Assembly (NCBI GenBank): GCA_964473355.1 | Contig: CAYYOS010000062.1 | Location: forward strand, 1-14,083 | Direction of reading: 5' to 3' | DNA from: CAYYOS01 sp964473355 | GTDB taxonomy: Bacteria; Pseudomonadota; Gammaproteobacteria; Burkholderiales; REEB80 | DNA: 14,083 nucleotides | In this document: positions 6,573-12,818 of the stretch, piece after piece | Layout: each line of letters starts with the position of its first letter | Numbering within the stretch: position 1 is the stretch's first letter | Translations under genes and position numbers: made by a program | Notes under the pieces: model-generated | Told to the model about the DNA's origin: nothing | Databases searched by the model: none | The model's input: the letters and a program-made list of their open reading frames with translations, nothing else

Positions 6573-6851
6573 ATGATCCGATCCTTCCGCGATCCTCGAG
6601 CCGAAGCGTTGTTCAATGACCAGGATGTGCCACGGTTACGGGGGATCGAACGGGTCGCCCGCCGGAAACTCTTGTACCTGCATCAGGCCCGACGTATTGA
6701 GGATTTGAGGGTTCCGCCCGGCAACCGGATTGAGTCCCTGAAGGGTGACCGGAAGGGGCAGCACAGCATCCGCATTAATGACCAATGGCGGATCTGCTTT
6801 CGCTGGAAGGATGGAGATGCCTTTGATGTGGAAATTGTGGACTACCATTGA
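6573..6851 (+). CDS. higB: HigB-type toxin (RelE superfamily), copy 1
   Basis: A 92-residue mRNA interferase of the HigB/plasmid-maintenance-killer branch of the RelE/ParE fold. These toxins cleave mRNA on the ribosome and are held inactive by HigA. The full-length pattern is present: MIRSFRDPRAEALFNDQ at the N-terminus, PPGNRIESLKGDRKGQHSIR (48-67), INDQWRICFRW (68-78), and the ending VEIVDYH. The basic and His residues of the GQHSIR-NDQWR block are where the active site lies in this family. Toxin precedes antitoxin, the order typical of HigBA and the reverse of most type II systems. The antitoxin starts 8 bases after its stop. No defects are visible. Confidence 0.92.
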   Translation: MIRSFRDPRAEALFNDQDVPRLRGIERVARRKLLYLHQARRIEDLRVPPGNRIESLKGDRKGQHSIRINDQWRICFRWKDGDAFDVEIVDYH

Positions 6852-6859
6852 GGTGCACC

Positions 6860-7165
6860 ATGAACACCAAACATAAGCGACTTAAACCGATTCACCCGGG
6901 CGAAATTTTGCTCGAAGACTTCATGAAGCCGATGGGCGTCAGCATCAACCGCCTGGCCCGCGACACCGTCGTGCCGCCGGGCCGCATCAGCGCCATCGTC
7001 AACGGCAAGCGCGCGATCACCGCCGATACCGCGCTTCGCCTCGGCAAATACTTTGGTGTCTCGCCGGGTGTGTGGATGGGCCTACAAACGGATTATGATC
7101 TCCGCATAGCGCAGAGAGAGATCGGCGCAGAGGTCGAGAAGCGCGTGCAGCAACATGCCGCCTGA
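6860..7165 (+). CDS. higA: HigA-type antitoxin (XRE helix-turn-helix), copy 1
   Basis: A 101-residue antitoxin that binds HigB and, through an XRE-type helix-turn-helix, its own promoter. HPGEILLEDFMKPMGVSINRL (about 13-33) opens the HTH domain; PPGRISAIVNGKRAITADTA contains the recognition helix, followed by LRLGKYFGVSPGVWMGLQ, the usual HigA ending of the domain. The helical tail DYDLRIAQREIGAEVEKRV is the part expected to contact the toxin or dimerise. ATG 6860 is supported by GAGGTG (6850-6855), 4 bases upstream and overlapping the higB stop, so the two are coupled. It is clearly paralogous to the second higA 350 bases downstream. Confidence 0.92.
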   Translation: MNTKHKRLKPIHPGEILLEDFMKPMGVSINRLARDTVVPPGRISAIVNGKRAITADTALRLGKYFGVSPGVWMGLQTDYDLRIAQREIGAEVEKRVQQHAA

Positions 7166-7221
7166 GGCAATGCGAAATCCGAGTGGAAACACTGGCGGTA
7201 AACGCGCCATGAATCCGACAA

Positions 7222-7281
7222 GTGTTGCAATGCAAGATTCGACCCCTGAAACTCTGCGATGAATGTTGCGATGCAAGACTT
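7222..7281 (+). repeat. Pair of imperfect 19-base direct repeats
   Basis: The 19 bases at 7222-7240 and 7263-7281 match at 15 positions and share the core TGTTGCRATGCAAGAYT. They lie in the 140-base gap between higA copy 1 and the truncated higB copy 2, at the point where the second toxin loses similarity to the first. They may mark a rearrangement breakpoint or be a small dispersed element. Confidence 0.5.
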
Positions 7282-7305
7282 GAGCCACCCCACTTCCCCG
7301 GACAC

Positions 7306-7500
7306 ATGGTTAGGCGACTTGTTCAACTCGATGCGGCGCAAACACTAGAGTTCCTGCGCGCGCCGCCTGGCAACCGCTTGGAAGCCGTGAAGGGCAATCG
7401 CACGGGGCAGCATAGTATTCGCGTAAACAACCAGTTTCGTGTGTGTTTCCGGTGGACGGAGGCTGGCCCCGAAGACGTCGAGATCGTGGACTACCAATAA
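7306..7500 (+). pseudogene. HigB-type toxin, copy 2, N-terminally truncated
   Basis: From ATG 7306 a 64-residue product matches the C-terminal two-thirds of HigB copy 1: LRAPPGNRLEAVKGNRTGQH, then SIRVNNQFRVCFRW and VEIVDYQ. The equivalent of the first 28 residues of copy 1 (from MIRSFRD through the first helix) is missing. The frame stays open upstream to a GTG at 7222, but the extra residues (Cys-rich MLQCKIRPLKLCDECC) do not resemble any HigB and arise from the direct-repeat region. No ribosome site supports either start. The part that carries the active site is present, yet loss of the N-terminal helix probably abolishes folding or antitoxin binding. I infer a remnant retained beside a working higA; a divergent functional protein is possible but less likely. 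Confidence 0.7.
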
Positions 7501-7512
7501 CGGAGAATGACT

Positions 7513-7812
7513 ATGTTCAAGAATGGAATGCGGCCGGTACACCCCGGCGAAATTTTGCGCGAGGATTATTTGATTCCTTTAGGTATGAGCGCCAACGCGC
7601 TGTCAAAGACGCTCAATGTACCCGCAACGCGCATCAACGATATTGTGCGCGAGCGGCGCGGTATTACGGCGGACACTACCATGCGACTGGCACGTTATTT
7701 CGGTGGTGATGCACGCTCATGGATGAATTTGCAAGCGGCATACGACTTGCGAGTGGCGGAGATGGAAAACACCAAGCGCATCGAGCGGGAGGTTATTCCT
7801 GCAGCGGCTTGA
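7513..7812 (+). CDS. higA: HigA-type antitoxin (XRE helix-turn-helix), copy 2
   Basis: A 99-residue XRE-family antitoxin. The HTH region runs from RPVHPGEILREDYLIPLGMS through ATRINDIVRERRGITADTTM, then RLARYFGGDARSWMNLQAAY, closely parallel to copy 1 but clearly diverged in the recognition helix and tail, so the two antitoxins probably recognise different operators. Two ATGs are in frame, 7507 and 7513. I favour 7513 because GGAG (7502-7505) is only 1 base from the former and 7 from the latter. It follows the truncated higB by 12 bases. With its toxin damaged, it may persist as an autoregulator, or as an antitoxin that protects against related HigB toxins. Confidence 0.88.
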   Translation: MFKNGMRPVHPGEILREDYLIPLGMSANALSKTLNVPATRINDIVRERRGITADTTMRLARYFGGDARSWMNLQAAYDLRVAEMENTKRIEREVIPAAA

Positions 7813-7883
7813 TGCGCGAACCAAGGGAGTCCCGAGGGGCGCGGAGGGAGCCGCTCGTCACGGCCATGTTCAAGAACTTGCCT

Positions 7884-7909
7884 CGCAAATTCGCTATTCG
7901 CGAAATGCG
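7884..7909. other. Imperfect hairpin in the convergent gap between higA copy 2 and the GGDEF-EAL gene
   Basis: TTCGC (7890-7894) / GCGAA (7900-7904) with outer CGCA/TGCG pairs. It is placed where transcripts from both strands should end, but neither side has a clear T-run. The rest of the 206-base gap (7813-8018) shows no gene. Confidence 0.3.
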
Positions 7910-8018
7910 AAAATAACTATTAGGGCTACTACAGTCTTTGGCTCAGTGCTTTGGAGTCATTGAGAAATGTTGGCATGCGCGAGGCGGAATTTTATCCCGT
8001 GTGATCTAACTTATTTCA

Positions 8019-10190
8019 TCATAACATCGCTAACCCACTCCTCCCAATATAGTCATAGGCGCGCGACCCTTGCTCGAGCATCATAGCCATTTCGGGGGGT
8101 GGCATGGGTGGGCTGAATAGGTAGCCTTGCATCTCGTGGCAGGTATGCTCCATTAAAAAACGCACTTGCGAGGGGGCAGTGACGCCTTCGGCCACAACCT
8201 TCAAATCCATGTGGCGCGCCATGGCGATGGTGGCGCCGACGATGGCGGCATCGTTGCGGTCGCTTGCGATATCGCGAATAAAAGATTTGTCGATTTTTAG
8301 CGTGTCGATGGGCAGGCGTTTGATATGCGATAAAGAAGAATAGCCGGTGCCAAAATCATCGATGGAAATGGAGACACCCGTATTACGAATGTCGAGCAGG
8401 GTTTGAAATGACACGTCAATATTCTGCATTAAACTGGTTTCGGTGATTTCGAGCTCGAGGTATTGAGCATTAAGGCCGCTATTCGCCAGTGCTGACGCGA
8501 CGGTTTTTTCGATACCGGGGGAGCGAAGTTGCTGCGCAGAGAGATTGACAGCCACTTTTATGGTGGGCAAACCGGCTTTTTGCCATGCTTGGTTCTGCTT
8601 GCACGCCTCCCGCAATACCCATTCTCCCAGATTGCTAATCATGCCGATTTCTTCCGCAAGCGGAACAAAGTCCGCCGGCGCGATAAGACCTTTTTCCGGA
8701 TGTTGCCATCGAACCAGCGCTTCGGCGCCAATGATAGCCCGGCGCCTTGTGCAGATCCTTGGCTGATAATAAATTATGAATTCGTTTTTCTCCAACGCCC
8801 GCCGCAGGGCGCTCTCCGTGAGTAGCCGTTCGAGAATTTTAATATTCATCGCCGGATCATAAAAACGAAATGATGCAGAGCCAAGTTCTTTCGCTTGGTA
8901 CATGGCCATATCGGCATGCTTTAGGAGGGTCGCTACATCGTTCCCATCTTTAGGAAAAACACTGCCGCCGATACTGGTCGTAATGTTCAATTCGTGCCCG
9001 GCCAAATTAATGGGCACCGCCACCGACTCTAAAACTTTTTCTGCCACGGCAGCCATAGTTTCAATTGAATCCAGATCGGCCAAGACCAAAACGAACTCGT
9101 CCCCACCGAGACGGGCGACCGTATCAGACTCGCGAATTAGATGTCTCAGCCGGCTCGCTATCGTTTTTAACAGAAGATCGCCCAAGTCATGCCCTAAGCT
9201 GTCGTTCACCTGCTTAAAACGATTTAAATCCATAAATAACACCCCGGTTTGGGTGCCAGCCCGATGGCTTTGGTCAATGGCATGTTGCAAGCGGTCTGTG
9301 AGTAACAGGCGATTCGGCAGGCCTGTCAGCACATCATGATTCGCCAGATGCTCTATGCGGCGTTCATAGTTCCGGGCTTGGGTCACATCCCGGGCAATGC
9401 CGTGGACACCGGTGATTTCGCCATCGATAATTAAGGGCAGGTACGCTAATTCTACTTCTATGGTGGAACCATCTTTGCGAACCGAGCTGGTGCGGAATTT
9501 TTTGGGGTTTCCATCACGCAACACCAGGGTCTGGTCGGAGGCCGGCGCTGCCTCGTCGGGCATGATCAGGGGTACGCCCTCGTGCTGTAATTCTTCAATC
9601 GAATACCCGGTCATCGACTCCAGCGCCTTATTTCCGGAAATTATTTTTCCAGAAAGATCGCGTACAAAAATGCCGTCAGGATGATGTTCGAACAAGGTCT
9701 TGAAGCGTTGTTCGCTTTCCCGCAATTGATGTTGCGACTTTCGCATTTGATATTGGCGTAGTCGTCCGCGTAAAGACGAGCGCGCTGTGCTAATTAGCGC
9801 GGCCGTGCGCACCGGACGCTCCAACAACGTGGCATTTCCCAAACGTTCCGTCCAAGCACCCAACAAGGGTGAATTGGCTCCGTGGTAAGTTAAGATCAGC
9901 GTAGATAAATCCGACCAATCGGGCTGAGTAGCAAGATAATTCTCCAAAAGTGTCAGTGCCTCTGGGGTGAGGACTTCCTCCACCAAGAGCAAAGCGCCTG
10001 CCCCCAGGTCGAGCTCGGCCATAAGTTCTGTGATGTCGTGGCAAACGGTAGACTGGATTTGCGCATCTTGCAGCACGCGCGATGCTACTTCGCCATCCTT
10101 CCACGAGGAGGCTAACACAAGTAGCCTAATTTCCTCGGGACTATACGGTGAATGGCTTGAAGCTAAAAGCGCGGCATCAGGTAACATCAT
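8019..10190 (-). CDS. Pseudo-receiver/PAS/GGDEF/EAL cyclic-di-GMP signalling protein
   Basis: A cytoplasmic enzyme predicted to make and/or degrade cyclic-di-GMP. Residue numbers count from the TTG at 10208 (729 aa). Domains are a receiver-like domain (27-150), a short linker helix, PAS (about 165-280), GGDEF (285-450) and EAL (460-715). The GGDEF site is intact (GGDEF 368-372) with the inhibitory RxxD site RESD (359-362) exactly 5 residues before it. The EAL domain keeps EALVRW (496-501), NLSAQQ (555-560), ELEITET, IDDFGTGYSS (616-625), KIDKSF, AEGV (673-676) and QGYLF, so it looks catalytic. The receiver lacks the phospho-acceptor Asp (LLLVEEVLTP there) and has LERPVR where KP is usual. No membrane segments are seen. 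I prefer ATG 10190 as start; it overlaps the kaiC-like stop by 14 bases, implying translational coupling. Confidence 0.93.
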   Translation of the reverse strand: MMLPDAALLASSHSPYSPEEIRLLVLASSWKDGEVASRVLQDAQIQSTVCHDITELMAELDLGAGALLLVEEVLTPEALTLLENYLATQPDWSDLSTLILTYHGANSPLLGAWTERLGNATLLERPVRTAALISTARSSLRGRLRQYQMRKSQHQLRESEQRFKTLFEHHPDGIFVRDLSGKIISGNKALESMTGYSIEELQHEGVPLIMPDEAAPASDQTLVLRDGNPKKFRTSSVRKDGSTIEVELAYLPLIIDGEITGVHGIARDVTQARNYERRIEHLANHDVLTGLPNRLLLTDRLQHAIDQSHRAGTQTGVLFMDLNRFKQVNDSLGHDLGDLLLKTIASRLRHLIRESDTVARLGGDEFVLVLADLDSIETMAAVAEKVLESVAVPINLAGHELNITTSIGGSVFPKDGNDVATLLKHADMAMYQAKELGSASFRFYDPAMNIKILERLLTESALRRALEKNEFIIYYQPRICTRRRAIIGAEALVRWQHPEKGLIAPADFVPLAEEIGMISNLGEWVLREACKQNQAWQKAGLPTIKVAVNLSAQQLRSPGIEKTVASALANSGLNAQYLELEITETSLMQNIDVSFQTLLDIRNTGVSISIDDFGTGYSSLSHIKRLPIDTLKIDKSFIRDIASDRNDAAIVGATIAMARHMDLKVVAEGVTAPSQVRFLMEHTCHEMQGYLFSPPMPPPEMAMMLEQGSRAYDYIGRSGLAML

Positions 10191-11670
10191 CCAACTTATT
10201 GCCTTCAAACGTCGGCACGCCGGTCAGCACGCCATGGAATTGTTCTAATACACCGCCGACACGTATCCCCTGGCCAGTGATGGCGTATTCGCGTATCGAG
10301 CGTTCGTGAACGCTACCACGTTTTTTAAATACCGAAATCGCTTGCCGTACTTCACCGTTGAATTCAAAATGGCGCAGAAGTAATACGTTGTCCGCAAGAT
10401 AGCTAGCATCAATCGTGGAACTCATGTTGCCGCCCAATATGCCCTGATGAACCCCGACGACAATGGTCGTTACCCCGCGCTGACCCAAATAACTTAATAA
10501 TTCATGTAGATGTAGAGTCAAGAACCGGTCATTGGGCATCGCATTTAAATAGCCGTTAAGACTATCAATCACAATCAGTTTTACCCCGTGGTTTTCGACT
10601 GCGCTGCACACCTGGGCGGTAAACTCGCCCGGGGTCATTTCAGCAGGATCAATTTGCTGAATGGTTACTTGGCGCTCGTCCAGGCCACGTTTTAAGTCAA
10701 TACCGATGCCGTCGGAACGATTAAGCAGAACGTTCAACGATTCTTCAAATATAAACATAGCCGCCTTATCGCCACGCTTGATGGCTGCTGCCACTAATTG
10801 TGTGGCTAGCGTGGATTTTCCGGTGCCGGGCGGGCCGCCGATCATGGTGCTGGTACCTACATCCATTCCGCCGCCAAACTGAATGTCCAATGCCGGAATT
10901 CCTGTGCTGATTTGCTGACGAGCGCTAAAAGCCCGCGTTGACGCCGCCACCAACCGTGGGAAGACTACCACGCCGCCACGGTGGATCTTATAATCATGAT
11001 AGCCATCGCGCGAAGGCACGCCACGATATTTGATTACACGCAGTCGACGCCTGCCTATGCCGTAGTCACCGTCGATCTGATCCAAGCCTATTACGCCATG
11101 CGCAATACTACGGATTTGCATATCATGGGTATCCGGCCGATCATCCAGCATTAGCACGGCGCAAGCGCGGCGCGAGAAGAATTGTTTGTAAGCTAGAATT
11201 TGGCGCCGGTACCGTAAAGGGTTGCTCGCTAATAGCCGTAATTCGGAAAGCGAGTCAATCACCACCCGGCGTGGCTTAAGTGCCTCGACCACCGCAGAAA
11301 TGTTTTTAGTGGTATCGCCGAGCTCAACTTCTGATGGATGAAACATGGTGTGCTGCTGCGCAGGATCCAGCAGATCTTCTGAAGTAATAACCTCATGAAT
11401 ATGTATGCCATCCAGGCTCCAGCCATGAGACGCGGCAACCGCGCGTAACTCGCTCTCCGTTTCAGACAAGGTGATGTACAGCACCTGCTCTTTATTACGC
11501 GCACCCTCAATCAAAAACTGCAGGGCTAGCGTCGTTTTTCCGGAGCCAGGCATGCCTTCAACCAAATAAAGGCGTTCGGGGACTAAACCACCATTCAGAA
11601 CTTCATCAAGCCCGATTACGCCGGTAGAGAGCTTGGTTGCGCTAGACGTAGTTGTTAAAGATTTTTCCAA
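10177..11670 (-). CDS. KaiC-like double-domain RecA-fold ATPase
   Basis: A 497-residue protein with two tandem KaiC/RecA ATPase domains. Domain 1: STGVIGLDEVLNGG (15-28), Walker A GMPGSGKTT (39-47), SETESE (69-74) at the catalytic glutamate position, Walker B RRVVIDSLSEL (134-144). Domain 2: STGIPALDIQFGGG (255-268), Walker A GGPPGTGKST (278-287), the paired glutamates FEES (308-311), Walker B LIVIDSLNGY (365-374), then FKKRGSVHERSIREYAI (448-464). In cyanobacterial KaiC the C-terminal domain autophosphorylates on adjacent Ser/Thr; here my alignment puts Ser at 423 and Tyr in place of Thr at 424. No kaiA or kaiB is in the window. The start is a TTG at 11670 (an in-frame TAA lies a few codons upstream) with a poor ribosome site, inside the end of a small leader ORF. 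It is followed by, and overlaps, the GGDEF-EAL gene, its probable output partner. Confidence 0.93.
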   Translation of the reverse strand: MEKSLTTTSSATKLSTGVIGLDEVLNGGLVPERLYLVEGMPGSGKTTLALQFLIEGARNKEQVLYITLSETESELRAVAASHGWSLDGIHIHEVITSEDLLDPAQQHTMFHPSEVELGDTTKNISAVVEALKPRRVVIDSLSELRLLASNPLRYRRQILAYKQFFSRRACAVLMLDDRPDTHDMQIRSIAHGVIGLDQIDGDYGIGRRRLRVIKYRGVPSRDGYHDYKIHRGGVVVFPRLVAASTRAFSARQQISTGIPALDIQFGGGMDVGTSTMIGGPPGTGKSTLATQLVAAAIKRGDKAAMFIFEESLNVLLNRSDGIGIDLKRGLDERQVTIQQIDPAEMTPGEFTAQVCSAVENHGVKLIVIDSLNGYLNAMPNDRFLTLHLHELLSYLGQRGVTTIVVGVHQGILGGNMSSTIDASYLADNVLLLRHFEFNGEVRQAISVFKKRGSVHERSIREYAITGQGIRVGGVLEQFHGVLTGVPTFEGNKLDDVT

Positions 11671-11825
11671 AATTTTCTTTTTTTAATTTTAAACGAGCGA
11701 GGCGATGGACATTCCTGCCGCAACCTCGCGGTTACACATAAACTTAATAGAAGCATGAGCCTGTTATTGGACAGTAAATGGACCGTATTTGTTGCGCTAA
11801 CTTCTTTTTCTATGGATTTTTGCAT
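11655..11825 (-). CDS. Possible 56-aa leader ORF overlapping the start of the kaiC-like gene
   Basis: On the minus strand ATG 11825 is preceded by TTTAGGAGG, 7 bases upstream, the best Shine-Dalgarno in the window. The frame encodes 56 residues, starting MQKSIEKEVSATNTVHLLSN, with a short hydrophobic stretch (LMLLLSLCV, 23-31) and a strongly basic C-terminus (FKIKKRKFWKNL). It ends at TAA 11657-11655, overlapping the TTG start of the kaiC-like gene by 16 bases in another frame. No family is recognised. The simplest reading is a leader peptide whose translation delivers ribosomes to the weak downstream TTG. It could also be a genuine small regulatory or membrane-associated protein, or chance sequence that happens to have a ribosome site. 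Confidence 0.5.
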   Translation of the reverse strand: MQKSIEKEVSATNTVHLLSNNRLMLLLSLCVTARLRQECPSPRSFKIKKRKFWKNL

Positions 11826-11909
11826 CTTTGCGCCTCCTAAATCAAGGGCCCCTCACCGTTTACTGCGCCTACCGGGCGAAAATGGCGGCTAACTCCTCGT
11901 TACACATAA
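11731..11909. repeat. Direct repeat of GTTACACATAA in the divergent intergenic region
   Basis: GTTACACATAA occurs at 11731-11741 and again at 11899-11909, each next to a CCTC-rich segment on its left. The rest of the divergent region 11826-11948 holds no other gene that I can support. The repeats could be binding sites for a regulator of the kaiC-like operon or a small duplicated element. Confidence 0.4.
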
Positions 11910-11919
11910 CCAGCCCAGT

Positions 11920-11925
11920 TATAAT
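11920..11925 (+). promoter_or_regulatory. -10 element TATAAT upstream of the TSUP gene
   Basis: A perfect TATAAT lies 23 bases before ATG 11949. No good -35 is found at the expected distance, so either an activator is needed or the match is incidental. A start here would give a leader of about 17 bases with no visible ribosome site. Confidence 0.4.
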
Positions 11926-11948
11926 TAAGCTTTACTTACGTTTCTTAT

Positions 11949-12683
11949 ATGACACCTGAAACACTGGCGTTGCTCACTGCTGCTGTTTTGATCATTGCTT
12001 TCCTTTACTCTTCAGTCGGGCATGCGGGCGCGTCGGGTTATATTGCCGTGATGACGCTTTTCAGTATGGCGCCGGCGGAAATTAAGCCGACGGTGCTGGC
12101 GCTCAATATTTTGGTGGCAAGTATCGGCTCGTGGCAGTTTTGGCGCGCGGGACATTTTTCCTGGTCGCTCTTCTGGCCATTCGCACTGCTTTCTGTGCCA
12201 TTTGCGTTTTTGGGCGGATACCTCAATTTATCCACGCCTATTTTTAAGATTCTTGTTGGTCTCGTTTTACTTTTTTCTGCCGCACGTTTTCTCGCTAAGC
12301 CCGCGCCTGAACGACAGCCGCATCCGCCGCCCAAGCCGGTTTCTTTGGTTGCTGGAGCAGGGTTGGGCTTGCTCTCCGGCCTCACTGGCACGGGGGGCGG
12401 TATCTTTTTAACACCGCTTGTTATTTTTATGCATTGGGCGCGTACCAAAACTGCTGCGGCAATTTCAGCGGTGTTCATTTTAGTTAATTCCATTGCCGGG
12501 TTACTGGGTAATCTCAGTGCGACAAAAAGTTTTCCGGAATTTGCTATGCCTTTGGCGGTGGCGGTTATGGTTGGGGGTTTTGCGGGTTCTTATTCAGGTA
12601 GCCGGCGTTTTCCGCATACAGCCATTAAGCGATTGCTAGCGCTCGTTCTCACCATCGCGGGGTTCAAGCTTATTCTTACTTGA
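11949..12683 (+). CDS. TSUP (TauE/SafE) family membrane permease
   Basis: A 244-residue polytopic inner-membrane protein of the TSUP family, whose members export or import sulfite, sulfoacetate, thiosulfate and other sulfur anions. Two internally related halves are visible, each with the family's glycine-rich re-entrant motif: SVGHAGASGY (22-31) and GLTGTGGGIFLTPL (144-157). About seven or eight hydrophobic segments can be drawn (roughly 5-20, 48-62, 72-95, 100-115, 131-146, 152-162, 170-190, 200-215, 227-243), with a Pro-rich cytosolic-type linker APERQPHPPPKP (119-130) between halves. The length is standard. The ATG at 11949 has no obvious Shine-Dalgarno. It is divergent from the kaiC-like operon. 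The substrate cannot be told from sequence; the ABC binding protein nearby suggests organosulfur or a related anion. Confidence 0.88.
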   Translation: MTPETLALLTAAVLIIAFLYSSVGHAGASGYIAVMTLFSMAPAEIKPTVLALNILVASIGSWQFWRAGHFSWSLFWPFALLSVPFAFLGGYLNLSTPIFKILVGLVLLFSAARFLAKPAPERQPHPPPKPVSLVAGAGLGLLSGLTGTGGGIFLTPLVIFMHWARTKTAAAISAVFILVNSIAGLLGNLSATKSFPEFAMPLAVAVMVGGFAGSYSGSRRFPHTAIKRLLALVLTIAGFKLILT

Positions 12684-12818
12684 ACACAACGCTTCTTTGA
12701 TCCACGGAATTGCCTTTGCGAGGACCGCGAAGTGCTTATAAAATCTTTTAAACGGTTGGCGCGTGGTAGTTTTTCGACGACCGCTAATTTCGTACTGTTA
12801 GCTTTTTAAGGAATTCGC

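Noticed and set aside
6265..6600. Genomic-island attachment site at the 3' end of tRNA-Ser
   Set aside because: No integrase and no second copy of the tRNA end is visible in the window; only the presence of accessory modules nearby supports it.
7866..7917. Sixteen-codon ORF starting ATGTTCAAGAA, the same 11 bases as the start of higA copy 2
   Set aside because: The match stops after 11 bases and the ORF is very short; it could be a scrap of a duplicated antitoxin, but I cannot distinguish that from chance.
12038..12493. Long minus-strand open frame opposite the TSUP gene
   Set aside because: It is a shadow of a membrane protein gene with clear TSUP motifs; the antisense translation has no recognisable features and no ribosome site.
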